A DNA stretch of 64,000 nt, taken from contig NZ_JNWV01000036.1 in assembly GCF_000716535.1 (NCBI RefSeq), positions 124,001 to 188,000 on the forward strand, written 5' to 3'. The notes below the pieces were generated by a model. That model had not been told where the DNA came from and made no database searches. It saw only the letters and a program-made list of their open reading frames with translations. This document shows, in pieces, positions 1-8,060 of the stretch (positions are counted from its first letter, which is position 1; the number at the start of each line of letters is the position of its first letter). The position numbers were made by a program, and so were the translations under genes. This DNA comes from Streptomyces flaveolus. GTDB taxonomy: Bacteria > Actinomycetota > Actinomycetes > Streptomycetales > Streptomycetaceae.

Positions 1-898
1 GGACGGCCAGCGGCCCGCGGGCCGGTTGTCGGCCGTTCCGCGCAGGATCGAGCCGGCACGTCGACGGCGCAGACGTCGCCGTGGAAGTCGGTGCACCAGG
101 TCGGCGGCGCTGCGGCGACCGCGGTGGGCACCGCCTCCGGCAGCCACCTTCCAGCCGGTGCGCACGGCTGCTTCGCTGAAGCGCCTGTCCTGGCCCCTTC
201 CCGCCGCGGACGACCGCGCCACGCTCGGGAGACCGCTGCGCAGCCGCCACCAGTGGGGTCTCCCGGTGGGAGCGGCAGCCCGAGGAGCCCATCGGCCGGT
301 GGGGAAGGGTGGGCGGTGCCTGCCGGGCGCCGACGAGCCTTCCGGGGACACACTGCCTCTGCGCAGGGCCTCAAGATCCTGGGTGTGCCCCGGCCGCGCA
401 GGGCCGGCCGGCGGGCGGTCCTGTGCGGCCGGAGCGGTTCCGGTCGGCCTGCGCCGGCGGGCCGGGGGCCGACGGTGCCCGGGCAACCGGTCGGCAGGGC
501 TTCAGCGGCGAACCTGGGGCGACGGCGCGGTGCCGTCGGCCGGGGCACGGTGGCTGAACGTCTCGCGCACCGCCCTGTGGCTCTGGACGGGATCCGTCAC
601 CTGCCGGACCGTGATCGGCCGGCAGTGTGTGGTGTCGTCGGCGAGCGGCACCGCGCCGAGCCGGGGGAGCGGCCGTCGAACCCGGCGACGATGCCCGGCA
701 CGGGGTCGGGACGACGGGCGCCACCGCGCGGGAGCGCACCGCGCCGAGCCGGGGGAGCGGTCGTCGAACCCGGCGACGGTGCCCGGCACGGGGTCGGGGC
801 GACGGGCGCCACCGCGCGGGAGATCAGCCGGTCGGCCGCCTCGACCACGGTGCCGTCCTTGCCGCACGCGCGCCGCCTCGGTCCGGCGTCCGGCCCCG
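1..898. other. Gene-poor stretch at the left edge
   Basis: I could not support any coding gene here. Several long open frames exist on both strands, but they are rich in Arg, Pro, Gly and Ala with no recognisable domain, as expected of stop-poor GC-rich DNA. The stretch contains a tandem duplication (listed separately) whose 88-bp period would break any frame. It lies downstream of the minus-strand operon that ends at 899. Confidence 0.5.
648..822. repeat. Two-copy 88-bp tandem direct repeat
   Basis: The block starting at 648 is repeated starting at 736. By eye the copies differ at only three positions over about 87 bp (ccgtcg/tcgtcg, gacgatg/gacggtg, gggacg/gggcg types of change). The period is not a multiple of three, which argues against a coding role. 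It looks like a recent tandem duplication in non-coding DNA. Confidence 0.85.
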
Positions 899-1195
899 TC
901 ACCCGGAAAGGACCGTGTACGTGTGCTCCACCTCGGGCGGCGTCGCGAAGTGGGGACCTGCCAGGGCCCGCCACTGGCGGAAACCGTCGGAGGCGCGGAA
1001 CGTCACGGTGTGGTGCTCCACGCTCTCCCAGCACACGACGAGGCGGTAGCGCCGCGGATGCTCCACGACGCGGTGCAGTGCGATCCCGCGGCAGCCGGCC
1101 GCGTCGAGGAACACCGGGATGGCCTCGGCAACCGCCTGCTCGAACGCCTCCTCGCTGCCGGGCCGGACATCGATCCGGGCGACCTCCGTGATCAC
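899..1195 (-). CDS. Antibiotic biosynthesis monooxygenase (ABM)-fold protein
   Basis: A 98-residue protein with the dimeric alpha/beta-barrel ABM pattern: an N-terminal strand (VITEVARIDVRPGSE), a helix with EEAFEQAV, then CRGIALHR, YRLVVCWES and the C-terminal HFATPPEVEHTYTV. Small ABM proteins act as quinol or flavin-type monooxygenases, haem-degrading enzymes or simple ligand binders. The GTG start at 1195 was chosen because it overlaps the stop of the upstream cupin gene by GTGA and the protein then starts exactly at the domain. It is the last gene of a four-gene operon with a cupin, an aldehyde dehydrogenase and a hydroxyacid dehydrogenase. The substrate cannot be read from the sequence. 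Confidence 0.8.
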   Translation of the reverse strand: MITEVARIDVRPGSEEAFEQAVAEAIPVFLDAAGCRGIALHRVVEHPRRYRLVVCWESVEHHTVTFRASDGFRQWRALAGPHFATPPEVEHTYTVLSG

Positions 1196-1689
1196 GGCTG
1201 ACCTCCCGTCCCGGTCTCCGGTTCGGCGGGCCGCGTGTGTTCGGCGTCGACGCGGGCGGTGGCCCCCGTCGCCACGATGGTCCGGGTGGCGTCCACCGAG
1301 GCATACGTCCACAGGATCCGCAGGGGGGCGGTCGTGGAGGCGTTGCGGAAGCGGTGCGGTGTACCGGCGGCGACGTACGTGGTGTCGTACGGGGACAGCC
1401 GGTGCTCGGTGCCGTCGATCTCCACCACCGCGTCACCCTCGAGGACGACGACGCTCTCCGCGCAGTCGTGGGTGTGCGGGGGGATCCCCGTGCCGGGTCC
1501 GAACAGGGTGATGCCGTTCAGGAAGACCTGCGCGCCGACCGCCCGGGTGACCAGGGGAGTGGTGCTGACCCCGCCACCGCGCTGGAACGCCGGCAGTTCG
1601 GCGGGGCGCAGGACGGCGGGCGGGAAGGAGCCGCAGGGTGCGGCGGGCGCGTGGTCCGCGGGGGAGGCGGACGGGGGCGTGGTGTTCAT
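1192..1689 (-). CDS. Cupin-domain protein
   Basis: A 165-residue single-domain cupin. The first cupin motif is visible as PPHTHDCAESVVVLEGD (two His plus Glu as likely metal ligands) and the second as AAGTPHRFRNAS (third His). Cupins of this size are isomerases, dioxygenases or sugar/acid-binding proteins. The ATG at 1689 overlaps the end of the upstream dehydrogenase gene by ATGA, and the stop overlaps the next gene by GTGA, so translation of the operon is coupled. The N-terminal 45 residues are Pro/Ala-rich and probably flexible. It belongs to the block bounded by the GTAG-N6-CTAC operators. Its chemical role is unknown; a part in opening or isomerising the carboxylate substrate is only an inference. 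Confidence 0.8.
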   Translation of the reverse strand: MNTTPPSASPADHAPAAPCGSFPPAVLRPAELPAFQRGGGVSTTPLVTRAVGAQVFLNGITLFGPGTGIPPHTHDCAESVVVLEGDAVVEIDGTEHRLSPYDTTYVAAGTPHRFRNASTTAPLRILWTYASVDATRTIVATGATARVDAEHTRPAEPETGTGGQP

Positions 1690-3092
1690 CGGGGGTTTGC
1701 TCCGTTCGGCGCGGGCCGGTCCGCCGTGGCGGGGCCGATCCACACGGTCTTGACGTTGACGAACTCGCGGATGCCCTCGAGTCCCAGCTCGCGGCCGTAG
1801 CCGGACTTCTTGATGCCGCCGAAGGGCAGTCGCGCATCGGAGGCGACCATGCCGTTGACGAAGACGGCGCCCGCGTCCAGCCGGCCCACGACGGTGCGGG
1901 CCCGCTCCAGGTCACCGGTCCACAAGGTGGCGGCGAGCCCGTACTCCGTGCGATTGGCCATGGTGATCGCCTCCTCGGCGTCCCGCACCCGGGTGACGGC
2001 GGCGAGGGGGCCGAAGGTCTCCTCGCCGAAGGCCGGCATGCCCGGTGTGACGTGGTCGAGCACGGTCGGTGGGTAGAACCAGCCGGGACCGGAGGGTGGT
2101 TCGCCGCCCAGTTTGAGTTCCGCGCCCGCGGCGACGCTGCGCAGGACCTGGCCGTGGAGGGTGTCGCGCAGGTCGGAGCGGGCCAGCGGTCCGATCGTGG
2201 TACGGCGCTCCGCCGGATGCCCGACGACCAGCGCCGCAGCGCCCTTGGTGAACGCGGCGACGAACTCCTCGGCGACGGACTCCTCGACGATGAACCGCTT
2301 GGCGTTGACGCAGCTCTGCCCGGCGTTGACGAACCGGGAGGCGACGGCCGTGGCTGCCGCCCGTTCCACGTCCGCGTCGGCGAGCACCACGAACGGGTCC
2401 GAACCCCCGAGTTCCAGAACCTGCTTCTTGAGGGCGGCGGCCGCCCGGGAGGCGACGGCGGCGCCGGCCCGCGGTGAGCCGGTCAGGCTGACCGCGGCGA
2501 TGCGCGGGTCGGCGATCACGTCCGCCACCCGCTCGACCTCGATCAGCAGGGTGCCGCACAGCCCCTCGGGAGCCCCGGCCTCCCGGACTGCCCGCAGGAC
2601 GGCCAAGGCGCACTGCGGCACGTTGTCGGCGTGCTTGAGCACCACCGCGTTGCCGGCGGCGAGAGCCGGTGCGGCACACCGGACGAACTGCCAGAACGGG
2701 TAGTTCCACGGCATCACGGCCAGGACGACGCCCAGCGGCTCGTACACCACGGCGCTCTCGGCCGCGTCGGAGTCCACGGGCCGGTCGGCGAGCTGGGCGG
2801 GGGCGTGTTCGGCGTAGTAGGCGCAGGTGGCCGCGCACTTGTCGATCTCGGCCTCCGCCTCGCTGATCGGTTTGCCCATCTCCGCGGTGATCAGCCGGGC
2901 GAAACCGTCCCTGCCCTCGCGCAGCACGTCGGCCAGCCGCCGCAGCAGGAACGTGCGCTCCGTGACGGTGCGGCGGCGCCAGGCGGCCTGGGCCGCGACG
3001 GCCCCGGTCAGCACCGCGTCCACCTCCCTGTCCGACGCGGGGGTGAAGCGGGCGAGTTCGACGCCCGTGGCCGGGTCTATCGAGGCGATCAC
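1686..3092 (-). CDS. NAD(P)-dependent aldehyde dehydrogenase, succinate-semialdehyde dehydrogenase type
   Basis: A 468-residue ALDH-superfamily enzyme. Visible landmarks are the oxyanion Asn in PWNYPFW (about residue 130), the cofactor Lys in VLKHADN (153), the general base Glu in LELGG (227), the catalytic Cys in NAGQSC (261) and the C-terminal PFGGIKKSGYGRE. The overall pattern fits the GabD/YneI succinate-semialdehyde dehydrogenase group, which feeds succinate into the TCA cycle; exact substrate choice cannot be proved. The ATG overlaps the upstream dehydrogenase gene by 4 bp and the stop overlaps the cupin gene, so this is an operon member. With the isocitrate-type dehydrogenase it suggests oxidative breakdown of a hydroxy-dicarboxylate. 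Confidence 0.9.
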   Translation of the reverse strand: MIASIDPATGVELARFTPASDREVDAVLTGAVAAQAAWRRRTVTERTFLLRRLADVLREGRDGFARLITAEMGKPISEAEAEIDKCAATCAYYAEHAPAQLADRPVDSDAAESAVVYEPLGVVLAVMPWNYPFWQFVRCAAPALAAGNAVVLKHADNVPQCALAVLRAVREAGAPEGLCGTLLIEVERVADVIADPRIAAVSLTGSPRAGAAVASRAAAALKKQVLELGGSDPFVVLADADVERAAATAVASRFVNAGQSCVNAKRFIVEESVAEEFVAAFTKGAAALVVGHPAERRTTIGPLARSDLRDTLHGQVLRSVAAGAELKLGGEPPSGPGWFYPPTVLDHVTPGMPAFGEETFGPLAAVTRVRDAEEAITMANRTEYGLAATLWTGDLERARTVVGRLDAGAVFVNGMVASDARLPFGGIKKSGYGRELGLEGIREFVNVKTVWIGPATADRPAPNGANPR

Positions 3093-4168
3093 GCGGCGGC
3101 CTCCACGGTGTTCTCGACGGCTTTGCGCACAGCGGTCGCGAAGGCGGCGGTGCCCAGGCTGCCGCCGATGTCGCGGGTGCGGGTGGCGGGGTCGTCCAGG
3201 ACGGCGTCGACCGCGGCGCCGATCAGGGCGGCGGCGCGGCGGAGCCGGTCGTCGCCGTCCCGGTGTCCGCGCCAGTCCAGCAGCAGGGCGGCGGAGAGGA
3301 TCAGGGACGTGGGGTTGGCGATGCCCTGGCCGGCGATGTCGGGGGCGGAGCCGTGCTGGGCCTGGGCGACGCAGATGGCGTCGCCCGCGTTGACGGATCC
3401 GCCCAGGCCCAGGCTGCCGGACAGCTCCGAGGCCTCGTCCGAGAGGATGTCGCCGAACATGTTGGTCGTGACGACGACGTCGAACCGCTCGGGACTGCGG
3501 ATGAGCAGCGCGGCGGTCGCGTCCACGATGAGTTCCTCGAGTTCGACGTCGGGGAAGTCCGCCGCGACCCTGCGCACCTCGCGCAGGAACAGCCCGTCGG
3601 AAAGCTTGAGCACGTTGGCCTTGTGGACGGCCGTGACCTTCCTGCGGCGGCCCCGCGCCAGTTCGAAGGCGGCCCGGGCGACTCTCTCGCAGGCCCGGGC
3701 GCTGATCTTGCGCACCGACAGGGCGAGGTCCGCGTCCGGCATGAACTCACCGCTGCCCGCGTGCATGTTGCGGTCGGAGTAGAAGCCCTCGGTGTTCTCC
3801 CGCACGATGACGAGGTCCATGGGGGTCCGCAGGACGCTCAGTCCGGGGCGCGAGCGGCAGGGGCGGACGTTCGCGTACAGCTGGAAAGTGGTGCGTAGTT
3901 CGGCCGACGGGTTGATCCCGCCCTCGGCGCGCCCGGGGTACTCGTAGTGCGAGACGGGCCCGAGCAGCACGCCGTCCACCTCGGGAACGCGCTCGAGCAC
4001 GCTGTCGGGGAGCGTGGTGCCGCAGGCCGTCAGGGCGGCGAGCCCGATGTCGCGGGTCTCGTAGTCCAGGCCGAGGCCGAGCCGTCGGTCGACGCCGTCG
4101 AGCACGTCGAGTGTCGCCCCGGTGATCTCGGGGCCTATGCCGTCACCGGGCAGGACCAGGATCTTCAC
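3089..4168 (-). CDS. Isocitrate/isopropylmalate/tartrate-type dehydrogenase
   Basis: A 359-residue beta-decarboxylating dehydrogenase. It has the family N-terminus LVLPGDGIGPEI, a substrate loop with VRENTEGFYSD, the KANVLKLSDG helix and the metal/cofactor motif NMFGDILSDEAS. Length matches IPMDH/tartrate (D-malate) dehydrogenases rather than monomeric IDH. It is not a leucine-pathway gene by context, because no leuC/D is nearby and it heads a catabolic operon. It probably oxidises and decarboxylates a 2-hydroxy-3-carboxy acid such as D-malate, tartrate or a homologue. It is the first gene of the minus operon. A GTAG-N6-CTAC operator lies 85 bp upstream of the start. Confidence 0.9.
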   Translation of the reverse strand: MKILVLPGDGIGPEITGATLDVLDGVDRRLGLGLDYETRDIGLAALTACGTTLPDSVLERVPEVDGVLLGPVSHYEYPGRAEGGINPSAELRTTFQLYANVRPCRSRPGLSVLRTPMDLVIVRENTEGFYSDRNMHAGSGEFMPDADLALSVRKISARACERVARAAFELARGRRRKVTAVHKANVLKLSDGLFLREVRRVAADFPDVELEELIVDATAALLIRSPERFDVVVTTNMFGDILSDEASELSGSLGLGGSVNAGDAICVAQAQHGSAPDIAGQGIANPTSLILSAALLLDWRGHRDGDDRLRRAAALIGAAVDAVLDDPATRTRDIGGSLGTAAFATAVRKAVENTVEAAA

Positions 4169-4249
4169 GGACTGCCTTTCGTCGGAATGGTTATGACGTG
4201 CCGTCAGGTCGGCAGGGGAGTGGCGGACGCGGTGGAGTACGCATCACCG

Positions 4250-4278
4250 ACTGTAGTACTCACTACGATCTGGTCGAC
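4250..4278 (-). promoter_or_regulatory. Divergent promoter with GTAGT-N4-ACTAC operator
   Basis: The perfect inverted repeat GTAGTACTCACTAC occupies 4253-4266. On the minus strand the last three bases of the repeat start a TACAGT -10-like hexamer (4255-4250), with a weaker TCGACC -35-like hexamer 16 bp upstream. This copies the operator-overlaps-minus-10 layout of the two boxes near 9.6-9.7 kb. It can serve the minus operon (start 4168) and sits 70 bp before the plus-strand hydrolase start at 4337. Confidence 0.65.
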
Positions 4279-4336
4279 TAGTTGATACATATGCTACAGA
4301 TAGGGGTCGTGGCAACCCGCGGTGAAAGGGAAACCG

Positions 4337-5173
4337 TTGAAGACATCACAACCCGCCACGGCGGGCGCCCGGATCCTGCACCCGACCGAGTTCTTCCACT
4401 CCGGCGTGACGGCGTTCTTCGCCTCGCAGAGTGATCAGCGCTTCTCGTACTGCCTGTACGTGCCGACCGCCCATCAGCGGGCGACCGAGCCGCTGCCCCT
4501 CGTCGTGGTGGTGCACGGCACCAACCGCACGGCGGAGCGGTACCGCACGATGTTCCGGGAGTTCGCCGAGGAGCACGGCTGCGTCGTCCTCGCCCCGCTC
4601 TTCCCGGCGGGCGTCGCCGACCCGGGCGACCTGCACGGCTACAAGCGGCTGCTGCACCAGGGGATCCGCTACGACGCGGTGCTGCTGGACATCGTCGAGC
4701 AGATCGGCCGGCGCTACACCGTCGCCACCGAGCGGTTCCTGCTGCACGGCTTCTCCGGCGGCGGGCAGTTCGCGCACCGGTTCGCGTATCTGCACCCGGA
4801 GCGGCTCGCCGCCCTGTCCGTCGGCGCCCCGGGCCGGATCACCCGCATCGACCCGGACGTGCCGTGGTGGCTCGGTACCGCGGACGTGGCCGAGCGCTTC
4901 GGCCGGGAGATCGACCTCGTCACCCTGCGCACGGTGCCCGTGCACATGCTCGTCGGCGACGCCGACACCGACACCTGGGAGATCGCCGAACCCGGCCTGG
5001 ACGCCGGGGGAGACACGCGCGTCGAGCGCATGACGGCCCTGCGCGACAACTGGGAGCGCCACGGCGTTCCGGTGCGCTTCGAGCTGATACCCGGGATGGG
5101 CCACAGCGGTTCGGCGGCTCTTCCCCATGTCCAGCGATTCTTCGCCGACGTTCTGACGGGTGGCGGGGCCTGA
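4337..5173 (+). CDS. Alpha/beta-hydrolase, depolymerase/esterase type
   Basis: A cytoplasmic alpha/beta-hydrolase of 278 residues. The oxyanion motif is VVHGTN, the nucleophile elbow is LLHGFSGGGQ, the acid is probably in VGDADTD, and the catalytic His is in GMGHSG near the C-terminus. The layout resembles polyhydroxyalkanoate-depolymerase or phospholipase/carboxylesterase relatives but there is no signal peptide. I prefer the TTG at 4337, preceded by AAAGGG at good spacing, over an in-frame GTG at 4322 that lacks a ribosome site. It is divergent from the dehydrogenase operon across the shared operator, so it probably belongs to the same regulon and hydrolyses an ester in the imported compound or an intermediate (inference). 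Confidence 0.85.
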   Translation: MKTSQPATAGARILHPTEFFHSGVTAFFASQSDQRFSYCLYVPTAHQRATEPLPLVVVVHGTNRTAERYRTMFREFAEEHGCVVLAPLFPAGVADPGDLHGYKRLLHQGIRYDAVLLDIVEQIGRRYTVATERFLLHGFSGGGQFAHRFAYLHPERLAALSVGAPGRITRIDPDVPWWLGTADVAERFGREIDLVTLRTVPVHMLVGDADTDTWEIAEPGLDAGGDTRVERMTALRDNWERHGVPVRFELIPGMGHSGSAALPHVQRFFADVLTGGGA

Positions 5174-5180
5174 GCGGTCG

Positions 5181-6419
5181 TCAGGCGAACGCCCCGCCGC
5201 CGCCCAGCACACGCTCGGCGAAGCGCCGGCCGATGGTCCGGTAGCCCGCGGCGTTCGGATGGATGCCGTCCGGGATGTCTGTGGCGTCCCTCGGCCCCAG
5301 CAGCTCGCGCCCGTCGAGGTAGTACAGGCGGGGATCGCTGCGGCGGCGACCGCGCACGATCCGCTCCAGGGCCTCGCGGACCACGGGCAGGGTCAGCGGG
5401 GCGAGCGCGGTCTCCCCGGCGTCGCCCGGTTCCTGTCCGGCGACACCGGTTTCCTCCTCAGGATCACCTGGTCCCTCCCCGGGGCCACCCGGCGCGGCCA
5501 CCCGACGGCCGTGGCCGGTGCCGGACGGGCCCGCGCCCGTGCCCGGCGGCGTGGCGCCGGCTGCGTCGGCGGACTCCAGGCGCGGGCAGAACACCGGTGA
5601 CACCACCAGCAGCGGGATGTCCGGATGGCCCTCCCGCACGGTGTCGAGGAAGCCGTGCACGGCGGGCACGAAGGTGCGCGGTTTCAGCGCCGACTTGAGC
5701 ACCGGGTTGACCCCCAGTTTCAGGCTGATCAGATCGGCCGGCAGGTCCCGGATCGTACGGGCGACGAAGGGATCCAGCATCCCGTTGCCCGCCATGCCCA
5801 GGTTCACGGGGTCCAGCGAGCCCAGCGCCGCCGCCACCGCCGGCCAGGTGCCGGTGGGCCCGTCGGCCTGGGTGCAGTGACTGATCGAACTGCCGTGGTG
5901 CACCCAGCGGCGCCGACCGGACGGCGCGGGCGGCGTCACCTCCGCGTCGGCACGCAGGGCGAGCAACTCGCACGGGGCCTGCTGGGGCAGCCACAGCTCG
6001 ACCTCCTTCACGCCCGCGGGCAGGGCCCGGAACCGGACCGTGCCCGGCTCGCCGGCCACCTCCCGCGGACGGGCGCGCGCATGGGCCAGCCGCAGCACCT
6101 GTCCCACGGGCGCGACCGCCCGTGCCGTGAGCCGGCCGTCCACCACCAGGTCGAGCACCCCGGCGGACGTGGGTGCGGCCGTGCCGTCGAAGTGCCGCAC
6201 GGTGGTGAGCAGATCGAGTTCCAGGGTGCGGGCCGCGGTGCGGAAGGCGAGCCGCACGCCGGACGGCATGGCCGCGACGAAGTCCATGAACGCGTCGGGA
6301 TACTGCTCGCGCGTCCACGCCGGCAGGCGCCGGGGCAGCAGTCCGCCTCCGGGGCGCCGCTCCAGATCGAGCGCACCACGGAAGAGGACCGGGCCGTCGG
6401 CCAGGGCGATCTCATGCAT
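5181..6419 (-). CDS. SGNH/GDSL-family hydrolase
   Basis: A 412-residue two-part protein. The N-terminal half is a beta-rich region (about residues 1-170) like the galactose-binding-type domain of two-domain SGNH enzymes. The C-terminal half has the SGNH blocks: Ser in HHGSSISH, Gly in GMAGNGM, Asn in KLGVNP and the terminal DGIHPN carrying the catalytic Asp/His. A Gly/Pro/Thr/Glu-rich insertion of about 50 residues lies between the Asn and His blocks, which is unusual. The ATG at 6419 (MHEIALAD) was chosen; longer versions would run through the upstream tandem repeats. It ends 7 bp from the convergent hydrolase gene and is the last member of the tldD-tldE operon, although 324 bp separate it from tldE. 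Confidence 0.85.
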   Translation of the reverse strand: MHEIALADGPVLFRGALDLERRPGGGLLPRRLPAWTREQYPDAFMDFVAAMPSGVRLAFRTAARTLELDLLTTVRHFDGTAAPTSAGVLDLVVDGRLTARAVAPVGQVLRLAHARARPREVAGEPGTVRFRALPAGVKEVELWLPQQAPCELLALRADAEVTPPAPSGRRRWVHHGSSISHCTQADGPTGTWPAVAAALGSLDPVNLGMAGNGMLDPFVARTIRDLPADLISLKLGVNPVLKSALKPRTFVPAVHGFLDTVREGHPDIPLLVVSPVFCPRLESADAAGATPPGTGAGPSGTGHGRRVAAPGGPGEGPGDPEEETGVAGQEPGDAGETALAPLTLPVVREALERIVRGRRRSDPRLYYLDGRELLGPRDATDIPDGIHPNAAGYRTIGRRFAERVLGGGGAFA

Positions 6420-6743
6420 GGGCCATGCCTCCGGTTCTGCCGGCGCCGGGCGACGACGGCTTCGGGTGTCCGCCGCCATCCGACCGTGCGCGCCGCCATC
6501 CGACCGTGCGCGCCGCCATCCGACCGTGCGCGGCGCGGTCCGACCGTGCGCGGCGCGGTCCGACCGTGCGCGGCGCCGGTCCGGCCGGGGACCGGTGGCG
6601 GTGCTCGGCAGCGGCACGACCCGCATGCGAGCGGACAGGCAGCGGGGGAGCGGTGGGCGCTGTGTGCCGGTGCGCGACGCACCGTACCGCGGGGGCGCGG
6701 TGGGCGGACGGCGGCCCTCGTCGTCGGGGCCGCCGCCTTCCGG
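6420..6743. other. Intergenic stretch carrying the 20-bp repeats
   Basis: No gene is supported between the tldE-type stop and the SGNH start. The stretch is dominated by the short tandem repeat at about 6471-6590. No clear terminator or promoter is visible, so co-transcription across it remains possible. Confidence 0.5.
6471..6590. repeat. About five copies of a 20-bp tandem repeat
   Basis: The unit is CGCCGCCATC/CGACCGTGCG. It is followed by variants in which the first half is CGGCGCGGTC, and the array ends with a diverged copy. Units are exactly head-to-tail with no spacers. Twenty is not a multiple of three. It lies between two co-oriented genes. It is a minisatellite-like array, possibly length-variable between strains. 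Confidence 0.85.
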
Positions 6744-8060
6744 TCAGAGCCTGATCGGGCCGGCGTCCACGAGCAGGGCGGGCGCGACGACGCTCTCCAT
6801 GAACACCGCTTCGCCGCGCTCGCGGCGGCTGCCCACGGCCAGGACGGCGTCGAGGACCTCGTCCATACGGAAGGTGAGGCGCACCGACGGCTGCCAGGCG
6901 ACCGGCACACCGCCGCGGATCCAGTACGTCGCGTCCCGCGTCGTGCCCGTGACCAGGGTGTCCTTGGGGTGCAGGATGCGCAGGTAGTCGAGCCGGCTGA
7001 TCACCAGACCCTCGTCGCAGAGGCCGGCCAGCTCCTTCTCGGTGTGGTCGCCGCCGTCCAGCAGGAGATGAGAGGGCGAGGGGTCGGCGCCGAAGCGCCA
7101 GCCCGCCGGCACCGCGTGGCCGGTGGACACGCCGCCGGTCACGGCCGCGTGCCCGAGGTCCGACACGACCCCGGTGAGCACCCCGTTCTCGATCAGCCGG
7201 GTGGCCCGGCGCGGCGTGCCCTCCGGGTCGAAGCCGCTGGCGAGGCCCGCGGGGTCGGTGCCGTCGTCGGTGAGGGTGAGCAGTTCGCTGGTGACCCTGC
7301 CGCCCATGCGGCCGGCCACGGCGGTACGGCCCTCGGCGTATCCGGCGGCCCCCAGAGCCACGTAGCCGTAGGTCGCGAGCAGGGTGATCACGGCCTGCGG
7401 CCTGAGCAGGACCCGGAAGGTGCCCTGCACGGGCTCCCGTTCGGGCAGGTCCGCCAGGTCTTCCAGAAGCCGGTGGGCGACGTCGCCGGGGTCGATGCGG
7501 GCGGCGTCCCGGTGGACGAGGCGGATGCTCGAGGATCTGCCGTCGCGTTCGGCGATCGCCTGCAGGGACGCCTTGGTGAGGGTCTCCTCGCGGTAGAGGC
7601 CGTCGTGATCGGCGACCACCCGGTGCACGACGTCGTGCCGGATGGAGCCGCCGAGCAGGGCGGCACCGGCCAGACCGTCCTTGACCGTGCTGAACCAGGC
7701 GTGGCGCTCCGCGGGGCCGGCGTCGAGCGTGGAGACGCCGACTTCCGGCCGGGCCGCGGGGACGGAACCCGGTGTGGCCTGCCGTGCGCCGGACGCGGCC
7801 GGCAACAGGGCGAGGGCCGCGTCGAGCTGGGCGGACAGGGCTCTGACCGCACCGGGGTCGAGGGTCTCCAGGGTGCCCAGGGCGGTCCTGCCCCGCCGGG
7901 TGAGCCGTACGCGCACCCGCAGGCGTTCCTCGCTGTGCTGGGCGGTGATCCGGGACCGGGCGTAGCGGAGCAGGCCCGTGCGTTCCTGGGCGAGGTCGAG
8001 GTGGGTGCCCCGGCCCAGGATGTCGAGCGCGGTGCGGACCTCGCGGGGATCGATGCTCAT
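6744..8060 (-). CDS. TldE/PmbA-type metallopeptidase subunit
   Basis: A 438-residue PmbA/TldE-family protein, the non-zinc partner of TldD. It shows the usual N-terminal domain (VRTALDILGRGTHLDLAQERTG) and a C-terminal domain with ATRLIENGVLTG and the closing GGVPVAWQPSVRLTFRMDEVLDAV. The zinc-binding HExxxH is absent, as expected for TldE. Its ATG overlaps the tldD stop by ATGA (8057-8060), fixing the start and implying translational coupling. TldD/TldE complexes are unspecific cytoplasmic peptidases of unfolded peptides and leader peptides of modified peptides. No precursor peptide is visible here, so a role in trimming an imported conjugate is inferred. Confidence 0.88.
   Translation of the reverse strand: MSIDPREVRTALDILGRGTHLDLAQERTGLLRYARSRITAQHSEERLRVRVRLTRRGRTALGTLETLDPGAVRALSAQLDAALALLPAASGARQATPGSVPAARPEVGVSTLDAGPAERHAWFSTVKDGLAGAALLGGSIRHDVVHRVVADHDGLYREETLTKASLQAIAERDGRSSSIRLVHRDAARIDPGDVAHRLLEDLADLPEREPVQGTFRVLLRPQAVITLLATYGYVALGAAGYAEGRTAVAGRMGGRVTSELLTLTDDGTDPAGLASGFDPEGTPRRATRLIENGVLTGVVSDLGHAAVTGGVSTGHAVPAGWRFGADPSPSHLLLDGGDHTEKELAGLCDEGLVISRLDYLRILHPKDTLVTGTTRDATYWIRGGVPVAWQPSVRLTFRMDEVLDAVLAVGSRRERGEAVFMESVVAPALLVDAGPIRL

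Noticed and set aside
26..1201. 391- and 366-codon plus-strand frames at the left edge
   Set aside because: Low-complexity Arg/Pro/Gly composition, run into the real ABM gene antisense, and cross an 88-bp tandem duplication.
6471..6590. Possible CRISPR array
   Set aside because: The 20-bp repeats are head to tail with no spacers and no cas genes are near.
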